From Pseudogymnoascus destructans (Eukaryota > Ascomycota > Leotiomycetes > Thelebolales > Thelebolaceae): 64,000 nt of DNA. Shown piece by piece: positions 50,920 through 60,772 of the stretch (positions are counted from its first letter, which is position 1; the number at the start of each line of letters is the position of its first letter). Where the stretch lies: positions 434,001 to 498,000 of the forward strand of contig NW_020167544.1 of the NCBI RefSeq assembly GCF_001641265.1, in the 5' to 3' direction. The translations under genes were made by a program, and so were the position numbers. The notes under the pieces were generated by a model. It was not told where the DNA came from. It did no database searches and worked only from the letters and a program-made list of their open reading frames with translations.

Positions 50920-52137
50920 CCCATTAATTGCATCTTTCATGGTGGGTGGTAAGCTTCCTCGTGTATATACTGGCTGAATCTGGACAAGGACTTCATCTTT
51001 CGTTGCTGCACAGGCCCGGCGATCAATTCCAATTGCAAACACCCTGCCAATATGCTGGCCAAACCTCTCTCCACGATACCGCACGAAATCAGAGCACAAT
51101 ATTGGACTCCCATCTTCGTAGCTGATTGTGGCTCCCGAAGTTGTGCGTATGGAGCACAGCCAGGCCTCCGATTCCCACATTTCTGTTGGTGCATCTGCAA
51201 ACGCCCCGAACCCAGAATGTAGCCCCCCAACGAAGTCTTTCGAAGACAAGAGTCTTGTCACCAAAGACGACAGATCTACCCAATGCATGTCGGCTCTCCT
51301 CTTCTGTGCTGCCTGTGACCTCTCCGCGGGAGACATTGTGCGCAACTTCTCCTGATTGACATCTATGAGCTTGTGCCGTTGTGAGATGAGCGGCAGTTGT
51401 GAAATGAGTCTCTTCTTGAGGGTTCTCACATCCTTTGGAAGATCCATGAGATTCTCTATTGATTTAACGAGTTTGTATCCCTCAAGGAGACCAGCGTAGG
51501 CATCACCTGGGATAGAGTACTTCTCGCACCACATTGCCGTATACATTTCAAAGTCGGTAATGCAATTTGATGCTTGCTTGTGTCCAACCGGTTCTGATCT
51601 GTCATCTTGAGGCTGGATAAACTCTTCGGAAAGTGCGGTGAAGTTGCGGGGGAGCGTTTCTGTCTCAGGGCGGGCTGGAGGCGGCATTTCCAACCCAGGG
51701 TCATCGTCGGGAGGGGCATCTCCAATTGGGAGGAAGTCTTCGTCCGGAACTGAGTCTTCTACTGGGAGCTCGACACTGTATGAATCAGGATTGTCAAATT
51801 CGTCATCAGCTGGTTCCATTGACTCATCAAGGTTTAATAAACCCTGGGCAATCTGTTCTGCAACCTGCTGGATATTTGCAGGGGGCAAAGGCGCTTCTCC
51901 GAAAACACTGTTGCCATCATCATCAGCATCAGAATGATCTTCCCACCCACTCATATCCCTATCACCATAGAATGAATCACTTATATCATCTGCACTGAGA
52001 ACTTGGTGCGTATGATTAAAAGTAACATTTCTATTTCTGTCATCTTGCTGCCGGAGAGCAGCCCGGGGAATAGGGATCCGATACAGTTGCTGCATCAGAT
52101 TCCCACGCCTCATCCGCCGGGATGAATGGCGAGGCAT
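50920..52137 (-). pseudogene. Large transposase, N-terminal block
   Basis: The ATG at 52137 starts MPRHSSRRMRRGNLMQQLYR, followed by a long acidic, disordered region (about residues 65-160). A folded part begins ITDFEMYTAMWCEKYSIPGD and runs to PVYTRGSLPPTMKDAINGKE. The frame is then lost in a foldback sequence (50835-50919). A further coding piece (about 50834-50725) reaches the gypsy insertion. I see no known DNA-binding motif at the N-terminus beyond its basic start. Confidence 0.5.
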
Positions 52138-53079
52138 TTCAAACCAAGATATCCTCCTATGGTTGAGCTATGGCCGGTGAGGTTGTAGAACTCAAACTTG
52201 TGGATTTGAGCGTCCGCCCGAGGTCAACTTGTCACTTTTCCTTGATTTTGAATGGCAGCACCAGGACATGATCTGGATTTCAGCCCGACTGGAGATGGCA
52301 AATGTTCATGGAATAAATCAATAAATCCAAGCTTAATTAAATTGATTTATTTGAGCTAACAAGCTGGGACTGTCAGATGGCAAGGCCACACCTGTTGCTG
52401 CAGCGGCTTCGGATTGACTGGTGCATGCAGCAGATGCTGGGATGATCCTGGGAGAGCCTTGCTGATTCTGCATATTCTAGGGGATAGTATGCTTGACTGT
52501 CGAAGTTGAGGCTATACAGAGGTGTATATGTCAGCTTTATTGTGTCTGTAGCAGGGGGATATTTCTGAGGCTACACGTACCTTTGGAGACAGCGGCAGTT
52601 CTCAGGGCAAATATGGAGATATATCAAGATTCCAGACACAGGCAGGTCAAGCATATGATCATCTGTCGAGCTGTAGAGACCTAAGGAGGGCTTCATGTCA
52701 GCTTTCTGTGTGCCATAGTCGGTTGAGTTTCATAGCTGGGGGTCTTACCTCAGGGAAGTTTTCCTGGCTTCGTTTCTAACACAGGGATTGTCGGGGGATT
52801 TTGTACACAAAGGCTGGAGATAGCACTTTGCTTGAGCACAGGGCAGGCTTTAACTTTGTGCCTCCATTCAACTTTATGCGCAGAGTTGAGGAGAGTTGAG
52901 GAGACGTCGCTCCCGTCCACGGTGTGAACCTTGGTGATATCTGTGATGATTCACAGAGTCACCTTGGGGAGGAGACAGAAGAAAGTGCTGAAAGGGTTTT
53001 CGAAGAGGTACTTTGAAATCTTGAGCCAATGATTCACAGAGCGCTCGGTGATGACAGAGAATATTTCTGATACTGCGGT
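52138..53079. other. Upstream region of the large transposase gene
   Basis: No convincing gene. It separates the minus-strand transposase start from a plus-strand gene at 53976 and may be a shared promoter of the large transposon, later hit by a solo LTR. Confidence 0.35.
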
Positions 53080-53554
53080 TGTAACGCTGACTTCTAAACG
53101 ATAGAAGACACAGAGGTTCTCTTGCGTAAAGGTTTACTTATCAGAGGAGGCAGGGGATCAGACACAAAGGCTTCAAGTAACACGTTACTAGTATATAACA
53201 AATACTGTATTGAGTTGAGCACGAAGCTCCTATCTAAGGAAATACTATCTACTTATATAGTGGCGTCGTGCCTAGTGGACTCTTGGGAACTCACTCGAGT
53301 CCTCGGAGTCCTGGACTCTTAGGACTCTTCTCATCATCCTGCGAGTCCATCACGTGCCTAGTGGACTCCTGGGAACTCACTCGAGTCCTCGGAGTCCTGG
53401 ACTCTTAGGACTCTTCTCATCATCCTGCGAGTCCGTCACGTGATACTTTCGGAACTACTATTCCCCGCTGCCCCTCCAGGTACCAGGGCCGGTCTCATGC
53501 GACCTCCCTCCTTCCTGTCCTGTAGTTGGCCAGCCTTCTTGTTCCGTCGTAACA
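53080..53554 (-). mobile_element. Solo LTR of the same gypsy family (475 bp)
   Basis: Same length and ends as the LTRs of the intact element, with a few base changes (for example AACGATAG for AATGATAG). The 5-bp duplication GCGGT (53075-53079 and 53555-53559) flanks it, so it formed by LTR-LTR recombination after insertion. Confidence 0.95.
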
Positions 53555-53975
53555 GCGGTGTGCTGTTTGCGCTTTGGGCGATTCCTTTTTGGTTCTGGAG
53601 TTGCCCTTGAGGTATATGGACATATGAACTCTATTCCAAATAGTTAATATGTCTCCTATATCACTATCTGAGCTTGACTTACCTTTTTGGCGCCTGGATT
53701 CCTGGTTGGAAGGAATCTAGGATGAACTCTGTGATGAAGTTGAGAGCATGAGAGTTATGAGTGCTAGGTCATGTGACCTTATTTGGCCGGTGACCATGTT
53801 CTTGCTTCACTTTGGCCATTCTCTTTTCAAACTCTACCAATCCAAACAGGCTTCAAAATTATGATGTAAGATAGGTTTCTTTTCATCTACTATCTCTACA
53901 ATTCATTTTTTTACTGCGGCAGAGTACATATTTTATGTTTCATACAATTCTCCCAACATTTCTGTTGTTTCTACC

Positions 53976-54335
53976 ATGTCCCCGTCTCCGTTTTCTGACT
54001 TTGAGGACCAGAGTTCCATATTCATAGATGATGAGAACTTGGATGTAAGTTTCTTATTATCTTATTAATCTTTTACTAAGTGTTTTTAGCCACAGCTTCG
54101 TGACCAATATCGCCGCAATGAACGTTACGATGAACGCCGCTCCAGCCAGAGCAACAACTCCCCTCCTGGCCTCCACTCGGCAAATTTTCGGGCTGCTGCC
54201 CGGAAAGCATCACTTGATACCAGAAAGAAACGCAAGCGCACCATGACCTACCATGACGATTCTCAGGAAGGAGCAATGCGCAAAGCCATCTCCCGCCGAT
54301 ATGCAGAAGTACTGGATGAGCTTGAAGGAGATCAT
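53976..54335 (+). pseudogene. 5' part of an unknown gene cut by an LTR
   Basis: Exon 1 (53976-54044, MSPSPFSDFEDQSSIFIDDE...) joins exon 2 (from 54090) across a clean intron (GTAAGT, ACTAAG branch, TTTTAG). Exon 2 is basic (DQYRRNERYDERRSSQSNNS; ASLDTRKKRKRTMTYHDD) and is cut at 54335 by an LTR. I do not recognise the product. It is divergent from the large transposase gene, so it might be that transposon's second protein. Confidence 0.45.
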
Positions 54336-54731
54336 TGTAACGCTGACTTCTAAACAATAGAAGACACAGAGGTTCTCTTGCGTAAAGGTTTACTTATCAG
54401 AGGAGGCAGGGGATCAGACACAAAGGCTTCAAGTAACACGTTACTAGTATATAACAAATACTGTATTGAGTTGAGCACGAAGCTCCTATCTAAGGAAATA
54501 CTATCTACTTATATAGTGGCGTCGTGCCTCATGGGTAATCTGGATAGTTGGCGGATAGCTAGATATTCAGGATAGTTCGTGGATAGCTCAACTATCCAAT
54601 ATCCACTAGTTTCTGCAACTATCCATTAGCCCCGTCACATGGCAGCCTACCCCGCTTCCCACTGTGACTCACACGTCACGTTACTAGGCCCTGGCCCTGT
54701 AACCATGACATCATGTTACTATAGCCGTAAC
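54336..54731 (-). mobile_element. Related LTR with a different upstream (U3) half
   Basis: The first about 195 bp (to CTTATATAGTGGCGTCGTGCCT) match the gypsy LTR, including the TATA box. The rest is unrelated except for a GTAACA end, and holds six GGATAG/CTATCC words in place of the GGACTC array. No target duplication is evident (ATCAT on the left, CTTTG on the right), so the copy may be truncated or rearranged, and its right border is uncertain. Confidence 0.6.
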
Positions 54732-56483
54732 ACTTTGCTTGTAATTTTGCTTCCTTCTCCTCACGTAACAGTCGGGCGTCTGATGCATATAACTGCCCCC
54801 CCTTCTGTAGCGATTTCCGTGCCCTTGCCTTTGCTGTTTTCTGCTCTGCTGACCATAAGGTAACAATGTCAAGCTCGGTCTTATAGAGCTCAGCCCGATG
54901 TAAAACAACTGTAGTTCCACGTGCAAATGATTGAAACCCTTCTCTTGACGGTTATGAGAAAGCTGCCTCTACTCTCTTCTGCCAATGTTTAACTGCCTGT
55001 ATAGTTTGCACACTAGTTTTTGGAGTTGAGATAAGGTCGTACGAAGCAAATGGCTCATAGTCTGGTGTTTGATTCCGGGTCTCTTGTATTTTATCAATTA
55101 CTAGTGGAGGATTATATGGATATAGTCCTGCATTTCTCCAACCTGATTGAATTGTCCGGACAGTTAAGGATTGCCGTCGGATTTGTGGAAGGTCGGAAAG
55201 GAACGTACGTAGCTTATACTCATAGTCATAGCTACGTACTGCTTGATCAAGTGCCTTTTGATGGAAGTGTTTGCACTGCTTAAAACTGTTACATCAAGAG
55301 GTTGTAGTAGATGCGTAGTATGAGCAGGAAGGCAGCAAATAACAACGTTATGCTCTTCTGCTTATGTGAGAAAGTGCTCCGTTTTATGAGAGTCATGGCT
55401 GTCGAGTAATAGGAGGCGGGTGTCGTCTGGTGCCATATGCTCTGCAGATAGTTGAATAAAATGCATGAGGTATTGAATTGCAATGTCATCGTTTGAATAC
55501 CCACTCTCATTAACGATAACAAGAGCATTTGGCTCAAGGTTATCATTATACCATGAGTCCATATGAAGTTTCCCCGGAATGATAATGGCTTCTGCAATTG
55601 CTGTACCACTTGCATTTACTCCCTCAATCACAGTAACAGAGAGCCGATTCTCAGGATTATCAACAGTCCATTGCTTTACGCCAATCGGCACAATAACAGC
55701 TGTAGATTTATAACATCCAATCATGTAGCCAGTCTCGTCAACATTCCATAAGTTATATGGCTTAATGTTGTGTTTTGTAATAAGTGCGTTATATGTAAGG
55801 AAAAATTCCTCAAACACCTCTTTCTTTTGTGCCTGCTTTCTATGCGTATTTAAAGTCTTCGTATGAATCGAGTGGAATTCAGGGTGTGCCTTAAGGAAGC
55901 GTTGTAACCACCGTTGCGATGGGATCGTATGATCGGGTCGCAAGTCTGCTGTCACGGTTCACCAAGGCATAGGGCGCCAGTTGGGTATTATGAATTAAAC
56001 TCAATCTAGAGAAGAAAGGAAAGAGAAGAGGAGCACTCGAGCAGTGGCTCGATCTATATACAGCTATGTTGTTGTGGAGTGAATTCTCTTTAGCAAGACC
56101 AGTTCTGAGAATTCACTCCACAACTGAAAACTTCGCTCCAACCCCGGAAAGCTCCCCACACCCCTGAACCCCCACTCGAGCTGCAAGGCGCACTTGATAT
56201 CGTAACATCTGCAACAGCCCGTAAAACCATTGATCGGTTTGCAGGGACCCCATGCTTAAGTTGGTCATATATAAATTGACAAACTGCAGTATCTTGTTCT
56301 TGAGATAAAACTCGGTTTTGACCCCCGTGGGGAAGGAGAAGTAATGTGTCGTCGGAGTGTCTCACGGTTGACATTAAACTTGCGGGCAACCCAAGTAATT
56401 GTATAAGTATCTGGTTGTTTCAAGTAGAACTGCCGGGCCTCAATAAGACGGTCAGCTCGACTTGGATCGCTATTCAAAGGCAT
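54732..56483 (-). pseudogene. Fot1/pogo-type transposase broken by a solo LTR
   Basis: The ATG at 56483 starts MPLNSDPSRADRLIEARQFY with a helix-turn-helix (WVARKFNVNRETLRRH). A frameshift near 56330 leads to SQEQDTAVCQFIYDQLKHGV, typical of the Tc5/CENP-B DNA-binding region. A solo LTR then interrupts codons for AVAD-LRPDHT. The DDE core follows (NLWNVDETGYMIGC; ALVIVNESGYSN; LLLLDSHDSHKTEHFL; HTTHLLQPLDV), and the C-terminal region is readable down to about 54730 with one stop near 54950. Without the LTR only a few lesions remain. Confidence 0.75.
55950..56207. mobile_element. 258-bp solo LTR inside the Fot1-like transposase
   Basis: Begins TGTCACGGTTCACC and ends CGTAACA with the 5-bp duplication TCTGC on both sides (55945-55949 and 56208-56212). 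It contains a perfect 18-bp inverted repeat (56071-56088 and 56107-56124). It is a different family from the 475-bp LTRs. Confidence 0.85.
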
Positions 56484-56640
56484 CGTAGAGGGTTGTTGTT
56501 ACGACAAATATTATTATTTCATCTATGTATCAAAGTGGCGGTGTACATGCACATATCGCTGTCGCGTGCACAGATCGCTGTCGCCACCTACGAGCGAAGC
56601 GAGTGGGTGGAACACCGAGTATGCGGTCGCTGCCACCGAG

Positions 56641-57136
56641 TTCGGAAGGGTGGGTGCAGGGGTAGTTGCGGCCTGAGGCAGCGCAAAAATCGCTCATCGT
56701 GATTCCGGGTAGTAGCGAAAGGTGCGGAACTGGCTACAATCACGATGAGAATCGTGATTTTGGACCATCATCGTAGTAGCCAATAGTGGTGTTAAATTAC
56801 GTGGTGGCCCCATAACTTTATGGGAGAGCGTCGATGGTACCGAGTAATACAGAACAACCAGAACACAGGCTTCTACAGGCTTCTACCGTTCACCCTAGCA
56901 CTTGTTTTATATCGCTACGTAGGTAGTGTACGGTAATACAGCATATAAGAGCCCATTTACAGCTTTTTACGAAGGTTGAGCTATATACGGTCGCTGTCAG
57001 CGAGCAGAATCGCTAAAGCCACGGTTGAGGTGGCACCGACGTTGCGACCGTAGGGGCTACGGCCCAATTCGGAAGGGTGGGTGCAGGGGTAGTTGCGGCC
57101 TGAGGCAGCGCAAAAATCGCTCATCGTGATTCCGGG
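56641..57136. repeat. 69-bp direct repeat pair and palindromes
   Basis: TTCGGAAGGGTGGGTGCAGG... occurs identically at 56641-56709 and 57068-57136. Nearby is AATCACGAT-GAGA-ATCGTGATT (about 56738-56759), and just beyond is the perfect palindrome CGGACACCGGTGTCCG (57154-57169). No gene is seen. It is likely repeat or non-autonomous transposon DNA. Confidence 0.75.
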
Positions 57137-57394
57137 GTGGTGGAGGTTATATTCGGACACCGGTGTCCGTATACTGGAACTCGGTGCGAACACTGACACA
57201 TACTACAACACTAGCTGGAATTCGTAAGCGTTAAAACTCTCTTAGGGAAGGAGCGACGGGCATGTTCCTTCCAACTTATAGAGTTATAATGTTATAACTC
57301 ACACAAGATGCATAGGATTCATTGCGGGCACAAGAAATGTATGCAAATGTAAGACTACATAATTAAGATTTGCCTGAACCATCCCAATCAAACT

Positions 57395-57466
57395 GGCCTG
57401 CTGGCCCAATGGCAAGGCGCTTGACTACGAATCAAGAGATTGCAGGTTCGATCCCTGCGTAGGTCA
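57395..57466 (+). tRNA. tRNA-Arg (anticodon ACG)
   Basis: A full 72-nt cloverleaf without intron. The acceptor stem GGCCTGC pairs with GTAGGTC (two G-U pairs), discriminator A. The anticodon stem CTTGA/TCAAG closes loop CTACGAA with anticodon ACG (codons CGU, and CGC/CGA as inosine). The T arm is GCAGG-TTCGATC-CCTGC, and the D arm is GCC/GGC. The A and B box promoters lie within the gene. Confidence 0.95.
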
Positions 57467-57492
57467 CATGATTACGATCCTATTTGGATATA

Positions 57493-57508
57493 TTTTTTCG
57501 CTTTTTTC
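57493..57508 (+). terminator. Pol III terminator of the tRNA gene
   Basis: Two T6 runs (57493-57498 and 57502-57507) lie 27-41 bp beyond the tRNA, the usual Pol III stop signal. Confidence 0.8.
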
Positions 57509-57833
57509 TCACCTGGCCGGCCCAACTGAGAAAGTGAGAAGCAGCGCCTGTTGAGTTCCCTTTGGTATGGAACAAACAGTAAACATTTTTGGCGCTATTC
57601 ACAATTCAAGTTATCTGGATACACCGTCTATTGGCCACCGCGGTGCAACTCCCATAACTTAAAGATGACGCGTAACTTAGTGGTATCAATTCCTGAACGT
57701 ACAATATGCCTACACAAATACAAGAAAATAGTAACTCGTAATCTTTCCATGCTGCCCAAGCGCCAAAAACCGCCCCTGCCAATACTATAGATACTCACGA
57801 TTCCAACCAAGCCTGTCGTGGCCTTCCTCCGCC

Positions 57834-59574
57834 TCACTGTACGGGCGTAACCACTTTCCCTCCTTCAACGATGATCTGCTCATCAATCCTCCTCTCCGTC
57901 TCTCCGTACTCAAGGCGCTTGTACGTCGTAATCCGCGCCTCGTTCATGTCAATGTCGAATAATCGTACACGCCGATGGTACCCGCCATAGCCTCCATAGC
58001 CACCAAATCCAGACCCGCCGCCGTAGCACATCCAGAGCGCTGGACGCTCTTTCTCCATGGATAACCCGCAGTACTCGTTTGCGTGGTCACTGTTATTTTA
58101 GATTAGCCGTGTAATGCGGGGACGTGCAAAGGGGTACATACTGTCCGCAGCTAACCATCAAAATCCCTTCTTCTACGAGAGCATCTCTGAATCCCGAATT
58201 GAAGGTTGGCGCCGTGACGCCCTCCCTGTACTCGCCTACAACCGTCATGTTCGGGGTGATATATTCGGGCAATGGGATATGGATGAAGGCGAGATCCATA
58301 TGCACTTTCGTATACTCCCGATGTGCCTTCTTCAATCCCTGGGCCGTCGATTTAAACCAATCGATTTGGTTCTGCTTCAACCAGTCGTAGCCTTCATATG
58401 CTTTCTCGTCCGGCGTGTAGGCATGCGTATCCAGTAGATATAATGTGAGCGCCGAGTGTTTCGAAGAGCCTCGCGCAAGAACTTCAACATAATAATTTCC
58501 CACCCCAGCAATTTCCTCGGGCCCCGCCTCAGAAATGGAATAGGGTAGCGATTCGATGAGGTCCATCTGTGCGGAACGACTGAGTGTCTTCTCGTCGTCG
58601 TGGTTCCCGAAGATAGTTGCATAGGGAATCCTGCGCTTGATGAAGAGCTCGGCAAATTTGAAGATTGCGGTTTGAGCGTCGGGCGCTGTGTCACCATTAA
58701 CCTGGTCGCCACTGAGAACGACCAGGTCAGGCTTCTCATTGTCGAGGATTTTGCCAATAAACTCGAGGGTTCGAGTGTCCCCCTCACAGGGCCCCTGATT
58801 CTCCGGCATCGCATCACGGCATTCGCCGACGCCTGTGCTCAGATGCAAGTCCGCAACCTGCAAGATCTTGAACTTCCCATTGTCGTTAATTCGCGGAACT
58901 GTTTTTGTAATCGGAGCTGGCTTGCCGCGCCGTATGCTTATTCGCGCCCCGTATTTCTCGCCGCCACTATCAAGTAGGAGCGCCGTGTCCTTGACCTCCC
59001 AGCCTTTGCGCGGTTCAACTGCGTCAGGGCCGAAAAGGACGTCCACACTTGTTACTGCATGATTTGAATCGCTTGCGTGTCGTCGCCCACTACGCTTTAT
59101 CCAGATCCCCGCCGGCCTGGACTCCCATTGTTCATCGGCCTCGTCTTTAGCCCCGTTTATCGGGACTAGGCGACTGACAGCTAGATCAACCACAATCTTA
59201 TCACCCGGTAGCAAGTCTTCCTCCTTCTTCCTCTCCACGAAGACATATCCACTGTTCACCCAGGCGGTCCCCAAGTACAAGTCCTTTTCGATACGGTGCC
59301 ATGTTTCGCCCGGTGATTTGCAGCTCGTGAAGAGGTTAACGGTAGAGCACGTCTTGACGGTGACATCTGTGATCACCAGCCCGGCGTGGTGTGCTGGGAG
59401 GAAGGTGTGGACCGAGGCGGGAAGGACACGGAATCGGCTGTCCAGGAGGAAGAGGAGTATTATACCGATTACCGTTGCTGTCGAGAGCTGGATAATAGCG
59501 CGCAACTATAAAGCAAGTCAGCACAGATCGAATTCTACCGGGCCGTAGTCGCGTACATATCGCCGGGTCATCAT
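57834..59574 (-). CDS. dcr2: Dcr2-type calcineurin-like phosphatase
   Basis: Exons 59574-59557, 59505-58142 and 58089-57834 give 545 residues. Exon 1 is only 18 nt (MMTRRY) and is followed by a 51-nt intron (GTACGC...TTATAG, CTGAC branch). The last intron starts GTATGT. An N-terminal membrane anchor (about residues 7-28) precedes a luminal-type beta domain. The metallophosphoesterase motifs are VADLHLS, SGDQVNGD, FGNHDD, FIHIPLP and, across the last junction, CGHDHANEYCG. The family is named after yeast Dcr2, linked to cell-cycle start and to dephosphorylation of the unfolded-protein sensor Ire1. The last 60 residues contain a GGYGGYGGYHR stretch and end at 57834. Family assignment is secure; substrates are from relatives. 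Confidence 0.9.
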
Positions 59575-60772
59575 GGTCTCTGTTAGCTGGCCTTCTGAGC
59601 TCGAAGGCGCGCGCCCTCGAAGCTTGACCTAATAGACAGCGGGCTCTCTATGGTCCGTCCCATGAGTCCATCCATCCAGAGGCTAATATAGCAACTGCCT
59701 CCAAGCAATAGGGAGTATGCGCCTCTTGTTCGTCGTCGCGGGAATGATAGTTGTAGTCTCAAAGAGGATTTCGCGTCGGCATTGGTCGAGGCCGCCCCGG
59801 ACTTGCCAAAATCCGGGGGTTGCATTTAGCGAGACAGCTAAAGCCAATAGTCTCAGGAGTATAACTTCCCATGTTAACAGTGGCTACTGGCTCACCACTC
59901 TACTATCTTATGTTTATAATTATAATTCAGTTGCCACCCAAATTCTGTTCGAGTAAGTCGGTTTATTGGCAGTCGTTGGCTGTTGCATGGGGATGGATCA
60001 ACGGATAAATGCTTAAAGCGTTGCCGTGTCAGATGTCCTAAAGCGCAGCGCGTCTTGCCAATCTCTGAGCGCTGGCGCAAAGAATTCAAATCTGGGTGAA
60101 AGAGGCATCTATCGCCTGATATACTTTTATAAAATAGAGAAACAATCAATAGTATATAATCCGAAATACTACCCATGGGACATATCATATTGTGCTCCCT
60201 TACATGCCGTTTCCACGTTTTCAACGTGTCCCAGCCTTTTGAGATATCAAGGTCGCTAAGGAGCACCTGCCCCTGTCGACAACCTCATCCCCTTTCAACC
60301 ATCGTCAGCCGCCCTCTCTCACTACTTTGCACGCCTCTGCTATCCACCAAACGGCACTATTCAGACCCCCATTGACGTTGATTCTTGAGAGGACAGGTTG
60401 CTGTATAGGCTCTGTAACCTTTCATGACAACTGAGGTCGAATTTAGTGCCACAACAGTCTCTACCATCGAATCTTCGAACTTGGACCCTGGGTTTCAGTC
60501 GGCCCCTTGATAGAAGCTCCAGCTGTTTTGCAACCTTCAACACGATCATTCAGCCAGTTTTTACCGCATATTCTCCTTTACCGATACGCAAGGTCTTTTA
60601 GAACCTGCAATTTCCATCGCCCGAATAATTTACCTTCCCCAACAGCCACAACCTTACCTTTGCGTTAACAACGGCACGGCCACCTGCATACTTGTGGTGA
60701 AACAAGCCGAACCTAAAACCCCTTTGGAGCGTATATCTCCCGAATCTTTATAAAGAGAGAGAATCACGCTCA
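59575..60772. other. Divergent upstream region of dcr2 and the CaaX gene
   Basis: No credible gene. A TTTATAAAG element at 60748-60756 lies about 20 bp before the CaaX-gene ATG, which is close for a TATA box, so it may serve a short leader or be incidental. The 60.25-60.75 kb part is C/T-rich leader-like DNA. Confidence 0.45.

Larger units (their letters stand above)
33511..52137 (-). mobile_element. Large DNA transposon (transposase gene) interrupted by hAT and gypsy insertions
   Basis: Three minus-strand blocks (52137-50920, 43720-42340, 34498-33511) read as one gene once two insertions are removed. The hAT element (TSD GTTTATCC) and the gypsy element (TSD CGTGA) account for the breaks exactly. 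I could not find terminal inverted repeats of the host element, so both outer borders are unknown; it probably reaches beyond 52137 and may include the plus-strand gene at 53976. The family resembles large fungal transposase-domain proteins of the CACTA/Plavaka-like kind, but that assignment is tentative. Confidence 0.6.
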
